25,724 nt of DNA from Fidelibacterota bacterium (GTDB lineage Bacteria > Marinisomatota > Marinisomatia > Marinisomatales > S15-B10): NCBI GenBank assembly GCA_002715465.1, contig PAYY01000020.1, positions 5,246 to 30,969 on the forward strand, in the 5' to 3' direction. The first letter of the stretch is position 1. Every line of letters starts with the position of its first letter. Made by a program: the position numbers and the translations under genes. The notes below the pieces were generated by a model. The model saw only the letters and a program-made list of their open reading frames with translations, made no database searches and was not told the origin of the DNA. This document shows, piece after piece, positions 19,017-25,724 of the stretch.

Positions 19017-19340
19017 ATGTATAAAAATAGACAAATATTATTACGACCTATACTAACAGAGAAAATAAACAAACTCGAAGATGACAAAAATATTTATGCT
19101 TTTCAAGTGGACTCAAAAGCAAATAAAATAGAGATTAAAGAAGCTGTTGAAAAAAAATTTGATGTTAAAGTTAATAAAGTGCGAACCATGAATTTTTTTG
19201 GTAAAAGTAAACAAATGACTGTAAGAAGTGGTGGTAGATCTATACGTACTACTGGTAAGCGATCTAATTGGAAAAAAGCTTTGGTTACTCTTGGTGAAGG
19301 GAATTCTATTGACCTATATGAAATTGGAGAGAAATCGTAA
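19017..19340 (+). CDS. rplW: 50S ribosomal protein L23
   Basis: L23 sits at the exit-tunnel mouth and docks trigger factor and SRP. The 107 residues include the conserved [10 protein letters not shown] at the N terminus, the [14 protein letters not shown] core, and the extended loop G-K-R-S-N-W-K-K-A centred on residues 78-88. The gene order L4-L23-L2 is as expected. It starts one base after rplD and ends two bases before rplB. Confidence 0.97.
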   Translation: MYKNRQILLRPILTEKINKLEDDKNIYAFQVDSKANKIEIKEAVEKKFDVKVNKVRTMNFFGKSKQMTVRSGGRSIRTTGKRSNWKKALVTLGEGNSIDLYEIGEKS

Positions 19341-19342
19341 TT

Positions 19343-20170
19343 ATGCCTGTTAAGATTCTCAAGCCTATGACTCCTGGTCAACGGCAGAAATCTATATCAA
19401 CATTTGAGGATATTACTAAGAATAAGCCCGAAAAGTCTTTAGTTAAACCTTTAAAAAAGAGTGGTGGTCGTAATAACAAAGGTCGCATTACAAGTCGTCG
19501 AAGAGGTGGTGGTCATAAACGTCAATATAGATTAATTGATTTTAAAAGAGACAAGTTTGATATTCCAGCAAAAGTTGCTTCAATTGAATATGATCCAAAT
19601 AGGTCTTCGAGGATTGCATTGTTACATTATGTTGATGGTGAAAAGCGGTATATCATAGCTCCTTTTGGTATAAAAATTGGTGATGAAGTGATTTCTTCTA
19701 AAAATAAAGCTCCTCTCAAAATTGGAAACAGTCTTCCTTTGTCTGAAATTCCTTCTGGTCTTTTTGTTCATAATGTTGAGCTGGTGTATGGTAAAGGAGC
19801 TCAAATTGTTAGAAGTGCTGGTGTTGGTGCTCAAGTTTTGGCTAAAGATGCCGGTATGGTTACTCTAAAACTTCCTTCAGGAGAAGTGAGGATGTTTGAT
19901 CAACGTTGCATGGCTACTATTGGAGAGGTGGGCAATAAAAGTCATGAAATGATAAAGATAGGGAAAGCAGGTCGTTCAAGATGGCTAGGAAGACGACCAA
20001 AAGTAAGAGGTGTTGCAATGAACCCAGTCGACCATCCAATGGGTGGTGGTGAAGGTAAGTCTTCTGGCGGTAGACACCCCACAACTCCTTGGGGTAAGCC
20101 AACTAAAGGTTATAAGACTAGAGATAAGAAAAAATATTCAAATAGGTTCATTACAAAGAGGAGAAAATAG
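19343..20170 (+). CDS. rplB: 50S ribosomal protein L2
   Basis: This 23S rRNA-binding protein is needed for subunit association and peptidyl transfer. The 275 residues include the N-terminal [20 protein letters not shown] region and the C-terminal [14 protein letters not shown]. The conserved His of D-H-P is kept. The following Met, where proteobacteria have His, is also common in FCB bacteria as I recall. The length is typical. Confidence 0.98.
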   Translation: MPVKILKPMTPGQRQKSISTFEDITKNKPEKSLVKPLKKSGGRNNKGRITSRRRGGGHKRQYRLIDFKRDKFDIPAKVASIEYDPNRSSRIALLHYVDGEKRYIIAPFGIKIGDEVISSKNKAPLKIGNSLPLSEIPSGLFVHNVELVYGKGAQIVRSAGVGAQVLAKDAGMVTLKLPSGEVRMFDQRCMATIGEVGNKSHEMIKIGKAGRSRWLGRRPKVRGVAMNPVDHPMGGGEGKSSGGRHPTTPWGKPTKGYKTRDKKKYSNRFITKRRK

Positions 20171-20172
20171 TT

Positions 20173-20439
20173 TTGGCAAGGTCGGTAAAAAAAGGTCCCT
20201 ATATTGATAAAAAACTTTTAAAAAAGGTTGTTTTGATGGATAAAGAAAAGAAGAAAAAAGTGATCAAAACATGGTCTCGTCGTTCAGTAATTGCTCCTGA
20301 ATTTGTAGGTCATACATTAGCAATTCATAATGGAAAACAGTTTATTCCAGTTTTTATCTCAGAAAATATGGTTGGTCATAAACTAGGTGAATTTGCACCA
20401 ACACGAACTTTTAGAGTTCATTCTGGAGATAGGAGATAG
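20173..20439 (+). CDS. rpsS: 30S ribosomal protein S19
   Basis: This protein of the 30S head contacts the A-site finger and S13. The 88 residues begin [12 protein letters not shown], the exact family pattern, which fixes the TTG start at 20173. They contain [14 protein letters not shown] and end [10 protein letters not shown]. The start context TAGTTTTGGCA is the same as that at rpoB. Confidence 0.97.
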   Translation: MARSVKKGPYIDKKLLKKVVLMDKEKKKKVIKTWSRRSVIAPEFVGHTLAIHNGKQFIPVFISENMVGHKLGEFAPTRTFRVHSGDRR

Positions 20440-20444
20440 TTCGT

Positions 20445-20798
20445 ATGGACGCGGTAGCAAAGTCAAGGTTTGTTAGGCAGTCGGCAAAAAAGGTTAGAAA
20501 AACACTTGGATTGATTCGAGGACAAGGTGTAGAAACTGCCTTAAATCTTTTGCATTTTGCTCCACAGAAATCATCAGGTATTATTGAAAAGACAATTAAT
20601 TCGGCTGTTGCGAATTATATCCAATCTTTTTCTTCAGATAGTCCTGATACAGATGATTTAATTATCAAAGAAGTTTTTGTAGATGAGGGACCGACTATGC
20701 GACGATTTAGGCCCGCTTCTATGGGGCGATCTTCCCGAATAAGAAAGCGTTCTAGTCATATTACAGTAATTATTTCTTCAAAAAATAAAGGGAGCTGA
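20445..20798 (+). CDS. rplV: 50S ribosomal protein L22
   Basis: This exit-tunnel protein has 117 residues. The core helix region S-A-K-K-V-R-K-T-L-G-L-I-R-G and the tunnel hairpin around P-T-M-R-R-F-R-P-A-S-M-G-R-S-S are present. The length and order between rpsS and rpsC are as expected. The ATG lies five bases after the rpsS stop, with A-G-G-A-G-A upstream at the end of rpsS. Confidence 0.97.
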   Translation: MDAVAKSRFVRQSAKKVRKTLGLIRGQGVETALNLLHFAPQKSSGIIEKTINSAVANYIQSFSSDSPDTDDLIIKEVFVDEGPTMRRFRPASMGRSSRIRKRSSHITVIISSKNKGS

Positions 20799-20799
20799 T

Positions 20800-21444
20800 T
20801 TGGGGCAAAAAACACATCCAACTGGATTTCGATTAGGTATAAACCAACCTTGGTCTTCTAACTGGTTTGGTGGGAAAAACTTTTCAAGTTACGTTTCTGA
20901 AGATATTATGCTAAGACGATACGTTAACCAGCGTCTTCCTAATGCCGGAATATCAAATATTACTATTGATCGTACATCAAAAAAATTAACTGTTACTATT
21001 AATACTTCTAGGCCAGGAATTGTAATAGGAAAAGGGGGTAAAGATGTAGACAAACTTAGGGAAGAGATTAAGCTTTTGGCCTCTAGAGACTCTACAATAA
21101 AAATGGATACTCAAGTCAATGTGTCTGAAATCAAACGACCTGAAATGAATGCAAAACTTGTTGGTGAAAATATTGCCCAGCAGTTAGTAAAAAAAATCAA
21201 TTATCGGCGTGCGGTTAAGAAAGCTATTCAATCAACAATGAGAATGGGTGCAGATGGCATTAGGATTCGGGTTGCAGGTAGATTAGGTGGTGCTGATATT
21301 GCCCGTCAGGAAACTTTTAGAGAAGGTCGTGTCCCTTTGCAAACTCTTCGTTCTGATATTGATTTTGCAATTACTGAAGCGAAAACAACTTATGGTATAA
21401 TTGGTGTGAAAGTATGGATTTGTAATGGGGAGATTGGTAGCTAA
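20800..21444 (+). CDS. rpsC: 30S ribosomal protein S3
   Basis: S3 forms part of the mRNA entry tunnel and helicase. The 214 residues include the canonical N terminus [13 protein letters not shown] from a TTG start, a KH domain with the G-K-G-G loop at residues 77-80, and the C-terminal domain with [10 protein letters not shown]. The stop shares one base with the rplP start (TAATG). Confidence 0.97.
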   Translation: MGQKTHPTGFRLGINQPWSSNWFGGKNFSSYVSEDIMLRRYVNQRLPNAGISNITIDRTSKKLTVTINTSRPGIVIGKGGKDVDKLREEIKLLASRDSTIKMDTQVNVSEIKRPEMNAKLVGENIAQQLVKKINYRRAVKKAIQSTMRMGADGIRIRVAGRLGGADIARQETFREGRVPLQTLRSDIDFAITEAKTTYGIIGVKVWICNGEIGS

Positions 21445-21866
21445 TGCCTTTAGAGCCAAAAAAAGTTAAATGGCGTCGACAGCATCGTGGTCGTCGTCGT
21501 GGTATGGCAACTCGAGGTAGTCATGTGTCCTTTGGAAGTTTTGGTTTAAAAACTGTTGAAGCGGGATGGATAACAGCAAGACAAATTGAGTCTGCTCGTA
21601 TTGCTATAATTCGTCAAATTAGAAAACATGGTAGAATGTGGATTAGGATTTTTCCAGACAAACCAATAACTAAAAAGCCTGCTGAAGTTAGAATGGGTAA
21701 AGGAAAAGGAGCTCCTGATCAATGGGTATCTGTTGTAAGGCCCGGAAGAATTTTGTTCGAAGTAGAAGGTGTTGATAAAGAGCTTGCTGCTGAAGCTTTT
21801 CGTTTGGCTGGCCATAAGCTTCCTGTTAAAACCAAGCTTGTTGGTAGGCGAGATTTCTCTAGTTAA
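21444..21866 (+). CDS. rplP: 50S ribosomal protein L16
   Basis: L16 contacts the elbow of A- and P-site tRNAs. The 140 residues begin [17 protein letters not shown] and contain the conserved R-M-G-K-G-K-G loop and [13 protein letters not shown]. It overlaps rpsC by one base, suggesting coupled translation. Confidence 0.97.
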   Translation: MPLEPKKVKWRRQHRGRRRGMATRGSHVSFGSFGLKTVEAGWITARQIESARIAIIRQIRKHGRMWIRIFPDKPITKKPAEVRMGKGKGAPDQWVSVVRPGRILFEVEGVDKELAAEAFRLAGHKLPVKTKLVGRRDFSS

Positions 21867-21879
21867 AAACTGTTGTGGT

Positions 21880-22089
21880 ATGAAAAATAAAGAATTACAA
21901 GAATTGTCTCTTGATGAGTTGAAATCAAGATTGCAAGAAAATAATAAAGAGATTGAAGATCTTAGATTCCTAAAAGCTCTTCAACAATTAGAAAACCCTT
22001 TGCAATTAAGAGTGCTAAGAAAAGAAATTGCTCAGATAAAAACTGTTCTTAAAGAATATGAATTAAATATTAGGACAAAAGAAATTTAA
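21880..22089 (+). CDS. rpmC: 50S ribosomal protein L29
   Basis: This small two-helix protein lies near the exit tunnel. The chosen ATG at 21880 gives 69 residues beginning M-K-N-K-E-L-Q-E-L-S-L-D-E-L, the family N terminus, with the L-R-V-L-R-K-E-I-A-Q-I-K-T second helix. The open frame extends upstream to 21769, but that start would lie inside rplP and add unrelated residues, so I reject it. It sits 13 bases after rplP and three before rpsQ. Confidence 0.95.
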   Translation: MKNKELQELSLDELKSRLQENNKEIEDLRFLKALQQLENPLQLRVLRKEIAQIKTVLKEYELNIRTKEI

Positions 22090-22092
22090 AAA

Positions 22093-22362
22093 ATGGAACA
22101 AATATATAAGAATAAGAGGCGAATTTTAGAAGGCATAGTCGTTAGTGATAAAATGAATAAGACTGTACGTGTAGAAGTTAAAAGGCGTGTGAAGCATGTT
22201 GTATATAAGAAATATATTACCAAGAAGAAAAAATTCAGTGCTGATTCAGGTAACTATGAATGTTCTTTGGGAGATAAAGTAAAGATTGTTTCTTGTCGCC
22301 CTTTGAGCAAAACTAAACGTTGGAGAGTAATTGAGCTTCTTGAAAAAGGAATTATAAGTTAA
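22093..22362 (+). CDS. rpsQ: 30S ribosomal protein S17
   Basis: This OB-fold 16S rRNA-binding protein has 89 residues. Family features are L-E-G-I-V-V-S-D-K-M-N-K-T-V-R-V, the basic loop V-K-H-V-V-Y-K-K-Y-I-T, and C-R-P-L-S-K-T-K-R-W-R near the end. It closes the S10 block; the 31-base gap to rplN is the largest within the S10-spc region. Confidence 0.97.
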   Translation: MEQIYKNKRRILEGIVVSDKMNKTVRVEVKRRVKHVVYKKYITKKKKFSADSGNYECSLGDKVKIVSCRPLSKTKRWRVIELLEKGIIS

Positions 22363-22393
22363 ATAATATTTGATCCATAATTAGGACTAAAAT

Positions 22394-22762
22394 ATGATCC
22401 AATCAGAAACAAAATTAAAAGTTGCAGATAACACAGGAGCAAAAGAATTGCTTTGCTTTAAAGTACTTGGTGGCTCTAAGCGGAAATATGCTTCTGTTGG
22501 GGATATAGTTGTTGTTTCTGTTAAACAAGCTATTCCTGGAGGAATGGTGAAAAAAGGTGAGACATCACGTGCTGTTATTGTAAGGACACGCAAAGAAGTA
22601 AGAAGACGAGATGGTTCATATGTTAGGTTTGATGATAATGCGGCTGTTCTTCTAACTAGCGCTGAGGAGCCTCGTGGAACAAGAATTTTTGGACCTGTTG
22701 CTAGAGAGCTTAGAGAGAGGGGTTTTATGAGGATAATTTCAATGGCTCCTGAGGTGATATAG
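22394..22762 (+). CDS. rplN: 50S ribosomal protein L14
   Basis: This protein of the subunit interface forms bridges with 16S rRNA. The 122 residues match the family length. They begin [17 protein letters not shown] and include [11 protein letters not shown] and [13 protein letters not shown]. It is the first gene of the spc block. The stop overlaps the rplX GTG by one base. Confidence 0.98.
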   Translation: MIQSETKLKVADNTGAKELLCFKVLGGSKRKYASVGDIVVVSVKQAIPGGMVKKGETSRAVIVRTRKEVRRRDGSYVRFDDNAAVLLTSAEEPRGTRIFGPVARELRERGFMRIISMAPEVI

Positions 22763-23070
22763 TGAGGGTAAAAACAGGAGATTTAGTCGAGATAATCTCT
22801 GGTGATGATTCCGGTAAACAAGGCAAAGTGTTGAGAGTGAATCCGAAATCAATGCAAGTAATTGTTGAAGGTGTGAATTTTATGAAGCGACATTCAAAAC
22901 CTACTCAACAAAATCAACAGGGTGGTATAATTGAAAGAGAAGCGCCGATTCATATTTCTAATTTGATGGTTGTTGTTAGTGGTAGAAGAACACGATTCGG
23001 TCATAGACTCTTAGATAATGGTCGAAGAATAAGAGTATCGCAGAAAACAGGTGAAGATATCGATTCATAG
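22762..23070 (+). CDS. rplX: 50S ribosomal protein L24
   Basis: This assembly-initiator protein has 102 residues and a KOW motif near the N terminus (V-K-T-G-D-L-V-E-I-I-S-G-D-D-S-G-K-Q-G-K). It continues with G-V-N-F-M-K-R-H-S-K-P and G-G-I-I-E-R-E-A-P-I-H-I-S-N. The GTG start shares a base with the rplN stop. The protein ends soon after the conserved R-F-G-H-R segment, a normal length. Confidence 0.97.
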   Translation: MRVKTGDLVEIISGDDSGKQGKVLRVNPKSMQVIVEGVNFMKRHSKPTQQNQQGGIIEREAPIHISNLMVVVSGRRTRFGHRLLDNGRRIRVSQKTGEDIDS

Positions 23071-23078
23071 GTATAAAA

Positions 23079-23855
23079 TTGGAAGAATCAGAAAAAAATA
23101 ATTTAGAAGAAGCGCCGAAGGTGAAATCATCTAAATCGGCACCAAAGGTGAAATCATCTAAATCGGCACCAAAGGTGAAATCATCTAAATCGGCACCAAA
23201 GGTGAAATCAAAAAAGACAATTAGTAGCTCTAGCAAAGGTAAAAAAATATCAAATATTTATCAGCCCAACTTGATTTTCTCCTACAATGAGAAAGTGATG
23301 TTACCTCTTAAGAAGCAGCTAATGCGAAAAAATTTATATGAAGTTCCTACTTTACAAAAAATTTCATTGAATATTGGTGTCGGTTCTAGAGAGGAAAAAA
23401 ATGCTTTAGAACATGCAATGTCAGATTTGACTACAATAACGGGTCAACAAGCAGTTGTTACTAGAGCAAAAAAGGCAATTTCTAACTTTAAATTACGGAT
23501 AGGAGATCCTGTTGGAGCTAGAGTAACATTACGTAAATGGTATATGTTTGAATTCCTTGAAAGACTAATTAGTATCGCACTTCCTAGAGTAAGAGACTTT
23601 TCAGGTCTATCAGCAAAATCTTTTGATGGTAGAGGTAATTATAGTTTTGGAATTCAGGAGCAAATTGTGTTTCCTGAAATTGATTATGACAAAATTGATA
23701 AGATTCGCGGATTAGATATTACAATAACTACAAGTGCTAATTCAGATGAAGAAGCCTATTATCTTTTGAAAATGTTGGGTTTCCCCTTCCGTCTTGATAA
23801 TCACTTTGAACGTTTGTCAGAATCAAATAGTACTGAAAAAAATAAAGGAAACTAA
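23079..23855 (+). CDS. rplE: 50S ribosomal protein L5 with a lysine-rich N-terminal extension
   Basis: L5 binds 5S rRNA in the central protuberance. The frame codes for 258 residues, whereas typical L5 has about 180. The conserved core starts near residue 61 ([10 protein letters not shown], aligning with the usual L-K-x-x-Y start) and includes [24 protein letters not shown] and [10 protein letters not shown]. Residues 1-60 form a low-complexity tail with 17 lysines and a nine-residue repeat V-K-S-S-K-S-A-P-K. The first in-frame ATG (residue 74) would cut into the core, so the extension appears to be translated. TTG 23079, eight bases after rplX, is the best start, though its Shine-Dalgarno is weak. 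The extension is probably disordered and rRNA-binding; that is inference. Confidence 0.93.
   Translation: MEESEKNNLEEAPKVKSSKSAPKVKSSKSAPKVKSSKSAPKVKSKKTISSSSKGKKISNIYQPNLIFSYNEKVMLPLKKQLMRKNLYEVPTLQKISLNIGVGSREEKNALEHAMSDLTTITGQQAVVTRAKKAISNFKLRIGDPVGARVTLRKWYMFEFLERLISIALPRVRDFSGLSAKSFDGRGNYSFGIQEQIVFPEIDYDKIDKIRGLDITITTSANSDEEAYYLLKMLGFPFRLDNHFERLSESNSTEKNKGN
23121..23210 (+). repeat. 27-bp tandem repeat in the rplE 5' region
   Basis: Three perfect 27-base units (23121-23147, 23148-23174, 23175-23201) are followed by nine bases of a fourth (23202-23210). A degenerate half-unit precedes them. The unit length is a multiple of three, so copy-number change keeps the rplE frame. Each unit encodes V-K-S-S-K-S-A-P-K. 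Confidence 0.97.
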
Positions 23856-24040
23856 TGGCTAAAAAGTCACTTATTTTTAAATCAAGAAAAAAACCCAAGT
23901 TTCAAGTTAGAGAATATCATCGTTGTTCAAAATGTGGTCGATCTCGTGCGTTTTTGAGAAAATTTGGATTGTGCCGCCTTTGCTTTCGTGAATTAGCCTT
24001 AAGAGGTGAGATTCCCGGAGTAACAAAGGCAAGTTGGTAA
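23855..24040 (+). CDS. rpsN: 30S ribosomal protein S14, zinc-binding type Z
   Basis: This 61-residue protein of the 30S head is also named rpsZ. It is the short C+ form with zinc ligands Cys24, Cys27, Cys40 and Cys43 (C-S-K-C-G-R-S-R and C-R-L-C-F-R-E-L-A) and the typical end G-V-T-K-A-S-W. Long S14 of about 89-100 residues without the cysteines is used by most Proteobacteria and, as I recall, Bacteroidetes. The short form is therefore a taxonomic clue. It overlaps rplE by one base (TAATG). Confidence 0.97.
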   Translation: MAKKSLIFKSRKKPKFQVREYHRCSKCGRSRAFLRKFGLCRLCFRELALRGEIPGVTKASW

Positions 24041-24042
24041 TT

Positions 24043-24048
24043 AAGGAG
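24043..24048 (+). promoter_or_regulatory. Shine-Dalgarno deciding the rpsH start
   Basis: A-A-G-G-A-G lies nine bases before GTG 24058 but fifteen before the in-frame ATG 24064, so GTG is preferred as the rpsH start. Confidence 0.65.
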
Positions 24049-24057
24049 TAAATTGAA

Positions 24058-24456
24058 GTGAGTATGACTGATCCGGTAGCTGATTTACTTACGAGGATTC
24101 GAAACGGTCTTCGATCTGGTAAACGTTGGGTTGATGTGCCTTCATCAAATTTAAAAAAGAGGATTCTTTTTATTCTTAAAGAAGAGCATTATATAAATGA
24201 TTTTATGATTGTCAATCATGCTGTGAAAAAAGAATTGCGTGTCTTTTTGAAATATGATAGAGATGGTAGTCCTGTAATTCAAAATATTACAAGAGAAAGT
24301 AAACCAGGACGGAGAGTTTATGTTGGAGCAAATGATATCCCGAGAATTCTTGATGGTCTTGGTATAGCTATTTTAACTACATCTAAAGGTATCATTTCTA
24401 ATAAGGTTGCAAAAAAACTAAAAATTGGTGGAGAGCTACTTTGTAGCGTTTGGTAA
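24058..24456 (+). CDS. rpsH: 30S ribosomal protein S8
   Basis: This primary 16S rRNA-binding protein is the spc-operon repressor in E. coli. The 132 residues begin M-S-M-T-D-P-V-A-D-L-L-T-R-I-R-N-G, the family N terminus, and the C-terminal signature G-L-G-I-A-I-L-T-T-S-K-G is present. GTG 24058 is favoured by the Shine-Dalgarno spacing over the ATG two codons later. In E. coli the S8 target overlaps the rplE start; the rplX-rplE junction here is only eight bases and I could not recognise such a site. Confidence 0.97.
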   Translation: MSMTDPVADLLTRIRNGLRSGKRWVDVPSSNLKKRILFILKEEHYINDFMIVNHAVKKELRVFLKYDRDGSPVIQNITRESKPGRRVYVGANDIPRILDGLGIAILTTSKGIISNKVAKKLKIGGELLCSVW

Positions 24457-24461
24457 TTTAA

Positions 24462-24998
24462 ATGTCGCGAATAGGTAAAAAACCCATTAATCTACCAGAC
24501 GGGGTAAAATTTTCTCAAGATAATGGTATTATTTCAATTGTTGGGCCTAGAGGGAACCTTTCTCTAGAATCTCATCCTGATATGATAATTAAAAATGATA
24601 ATGGCAGTATAGTTGTTAGCAGGCCATCAGATAATTCTTACTATAGGGCATTGCATGGTACTACACGAGCAATACTTGCGAATATGGTTTATGGCGTTTC
24701 GGAAGGATTTAATAAAAATTTAGATATTATTGGAGTAGGTTTTAATGCCAAGATGGAAGGTAATCGTTTAAAACTCTCTTTGGGTTTTTCTCACGAGATT
24801 TTTTTTGATCCACCTGAAGGTATTGATATAAAAACTGGAAAAGGTTCAATATCTATATCTGGTATTGATAAACAATTAGTTGGGCAAGTAGCAGCAAAGA
24901 TTAGATCGTTTCGTCCACCAGAACCCTATAAAGGAAAAGGTATTCGTTATAACGGAGAATATGTAAAAATTAAAAAAGGTAAGACAGTAGGTGAATAA
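24462..24998 (+). CDS. rplF: 50S ribosomal protein L6
   Basis: L6 lies near the sarcin-ricin loop and the stalk base. The 178 residues begin [15 protein letters not shown] and include [16 protein letters not shown] and the C-terminal [11 protein letters not shown]. Both homologous halves of the fold are present. The ATG lies five bases after rpsH. Confidence 0.98.
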   Translation: MSRIGKKPINLPDGVKFSQDNGIISIVGPRGNLSLESHPDMIIKNDNGSIVVSRPSDNSYYRALHGTTRAILANMVYGVSEGFNKNLDIIGVGFNAKMEGNRLKLSLGFSHEIFFDPPEGIDIKTGKGSISISGIDKQLVGQVAAKIRSFRPPEPYKGKGIRYNGEYVKIKKGKTVGE

Positions 24999-25003
24999 CT
25001 TTT

Positions 25004-25369
25004 ATGAAAGCACAATTACTTAAATCAAAAAGGAGAGAAAGGCGGCGTAGGCGTAGTAAAGGCTATAGATTGGGTACAAAATTAAGACCAAGACTTGTTG
25101 TATACCGAAGCCTTTCACATATTTATGCCCAACTTGTTGATGATGTTGAACGAAAAACTTTGGTTGCTGCTTCCTCAGCAGAAAAAGATTTTATCGATAA
25201 TAAAAAAGGAACTAAGACAGAATTAAGTATAGATGTTGGAAAAGAACTTGCTGTTAGAGCAAAAAAGATGAAAATATCAAAAGTAGTTTTTGATCGCAAT
25301 GGGTTCCTATATCATGGCCGTATTAAGGCGTTTGCTGATGGTGCCCGAAAAGGAGGATTGGAGTTTTGA
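25004..25369 (+). CDS. rplR: 50S ribosomal protein L18
   Basis: This 5S rRNA-binding protein of the central protuberance works with L5. The 121 residues have a strongly basic N terminus ([13 protein letters not shown]), the [17 protein letters not shown] core and [20 protein letters not shown] near the C terminus. It overlaps the rpsE TTG start by four bases (TTGA). Confidence 0.97.
   Translation: MKAQLLKSKRRERRRRRSKGYRLGTKLRPRLVVYRSLSHIYAQLVDDVERKTLVAASSAEKDFIDNKKGTKTELSIDVGKELAVRAKKMKISKVVFDRNGFLYHGRIKAFADGARKGGLEF
25351..25356 (+). promoter_or_regulatory. Shine-Dalgarno for rpsE
   Basis: A perfect A-G-G-A-G-G inside the rplR 3' end lies nine bases before TTG 25366. It supports a TTG start for rpsE that overlaps the rplR stop. 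Confidence 0.75.
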
Positions 25370-25724
25370 GTAGTATTAATCCAACTGAACTTGAATTAAA
25401 TGAAGAAACTGTTGTTAAAGTAAATAGGGTCGCTAAGGTCGTCTCTGGTGGGCGAAGATTTCGATTTAGTGCGTTAGTTGCTATAGGTGATTCTCATGGT
25501 CATATTGGTTTGGGGTATGGTAAAGCAAATGAGGTATTATCAGCAATTTCAAAATCAAAGGAAAATGCAAAGAAAAATATGTTTAGAGTTCCAATAATAA
25601 ATGGCACTATTCCACATAGAATTGTTGGAAAATTTGGAGCGGCAAAAGTTATGCTTAAGCCTGCTTCTCCAGGTACTGGGATCATTGCTGGAGGTGCCGT
25701 CAGATCCCTTGTTGAACAGGCGGG
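25366..25724 (+). CDS. rpsE: 30S ribosomal protein S5, N-terminal part (3' end cut by the window edge)
   Basis: S5 takes part in decoding accuracy and the mRNA entry helicase. 119 codons are visible of about 160-170 expected. The reading frame from TTG 25366 gives [20 protein letters not shown], then [10 protein letters not shown], and later [15 protein letters not shown], all S5 signatures. The frame is open to the last base. The start is supported by an A-G-G-A-G-G nine bases upstream and a four-base overlap with rplR. Confidence 0.95.
   Translation, partial: MSSINPTELELNEETVVKVNRVAKVVSGGRRFRFSALVAIGDSHGHIGLGYGKANEVLSAISKSKENAKKNMFRVPIINGTIPHRIVGKFGAAKVMLKPASPGTGIIAGGAVRSLVEQA

Noticed and set aside
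21769..21879. Longer rpmC starting inside rplP
   Set aside because: The added residues are an out-of-frame reading of rplP. The family N terminus begins at ATG 21880.
23121..23210. Possible CRISPR-like array
   Set aside because: Units follow each other directly with no spacers and are in frame with rplE, so it is a coding tandem repeat.
22976..23236. Minus-strand frame with a repeated D-F-T-F-G-A-D-L-D protein pattern
   Set aside because: The repeat is only the antisense reading of the 27-bp array in rplE. The frame is opposite rplX and rplE and has no independent support.
1..25724. Mobile element, phage, defence or novel accessory system
   Set aside because: Every stretch is occupied by a recognisable core gene or a short spacer. 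No transposase, integrase, inverted-repeat ends or foreign-looking gene was found.

Overview
The window is an almost gap-free run of core transcription and translation genes, all on the + strand. It holds 34 protein genes (the first and last are cut by the window edges) and one tRNA. The DNA is AT-rich by eye. RpoB and EF-Tu carry sequence signatures seen in the FCB group (Fibrobacteres-Chlorobi-Bacteroidetes and relatives), such as H-Y-T-H-Y-G-R in RpoB. S14, however, is the short four-cysteine zinc type, and tuf lies both after fusA and before tRNA-Trp/secE, which argues against a typical Bacteroidetes genome. My best guess is an uncultured FCB bacterium, possibly Marinimicrobia/SAR406-like; this is an inference with low confidence.

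Layout. Positions 1-2086 hold the 3' part of fusA plus a complete tuf. Then come rpmG (short, TTG start), tRNA-Trp(CCA), secE and nusG (2088-3127). The L11/L10/beta block rplK-rplA-rplJ-rplL-rpoB-rpoC covers 3130-13296. The str block rpsL-rpsG-fusA-tuf covers 13306-17450. The S10 block rpsJ-rplC-rplD-rplW-rplB-rpsS-rplV-rpsC-rplP-rpmC-rpsQ covers 17456-22362. The start of the spc block, rplN-rplX-rplE-rpsN(Z)-rpsH-rplF-rplR-rpsE, runs from 22394 to the window end, where rpsE is cut. No intergenic gap exceeds about 60 bases, many genes touch or overlap by 1-4 bases, and I see no convincing terminator, so long co-transcription is likely.

The genes supply the RNA polymerase beta and beta' subunits, the elongation/antitermination factor NusG (with S10 = NusE), the translocase subunit SecE, elongation factors G and Tu, and ribosomal proteins of both subunits.

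I found no new biological system. The points worth a second look are: (i) a 2086-base direct repeat, identical as far as I can read, of fusA-3'/tuf at 1-2086 and 15368-17453, which is either a real recent or homogenised duplication or an assembly chimera at the left edge; (ii) an L5 protein with a roughly 60-residue lysine/serine-rich N-terminal extension encoded by perfect 27-bp tandem repeats; (iii) the tuf 3' end apparently providing the ribosome binding site for two different downstream genes; (iv) heavy use of TTG and GTG starts in highly expressed genes; and (v) an 11-bp direct repeat flanking the tRNA gene.
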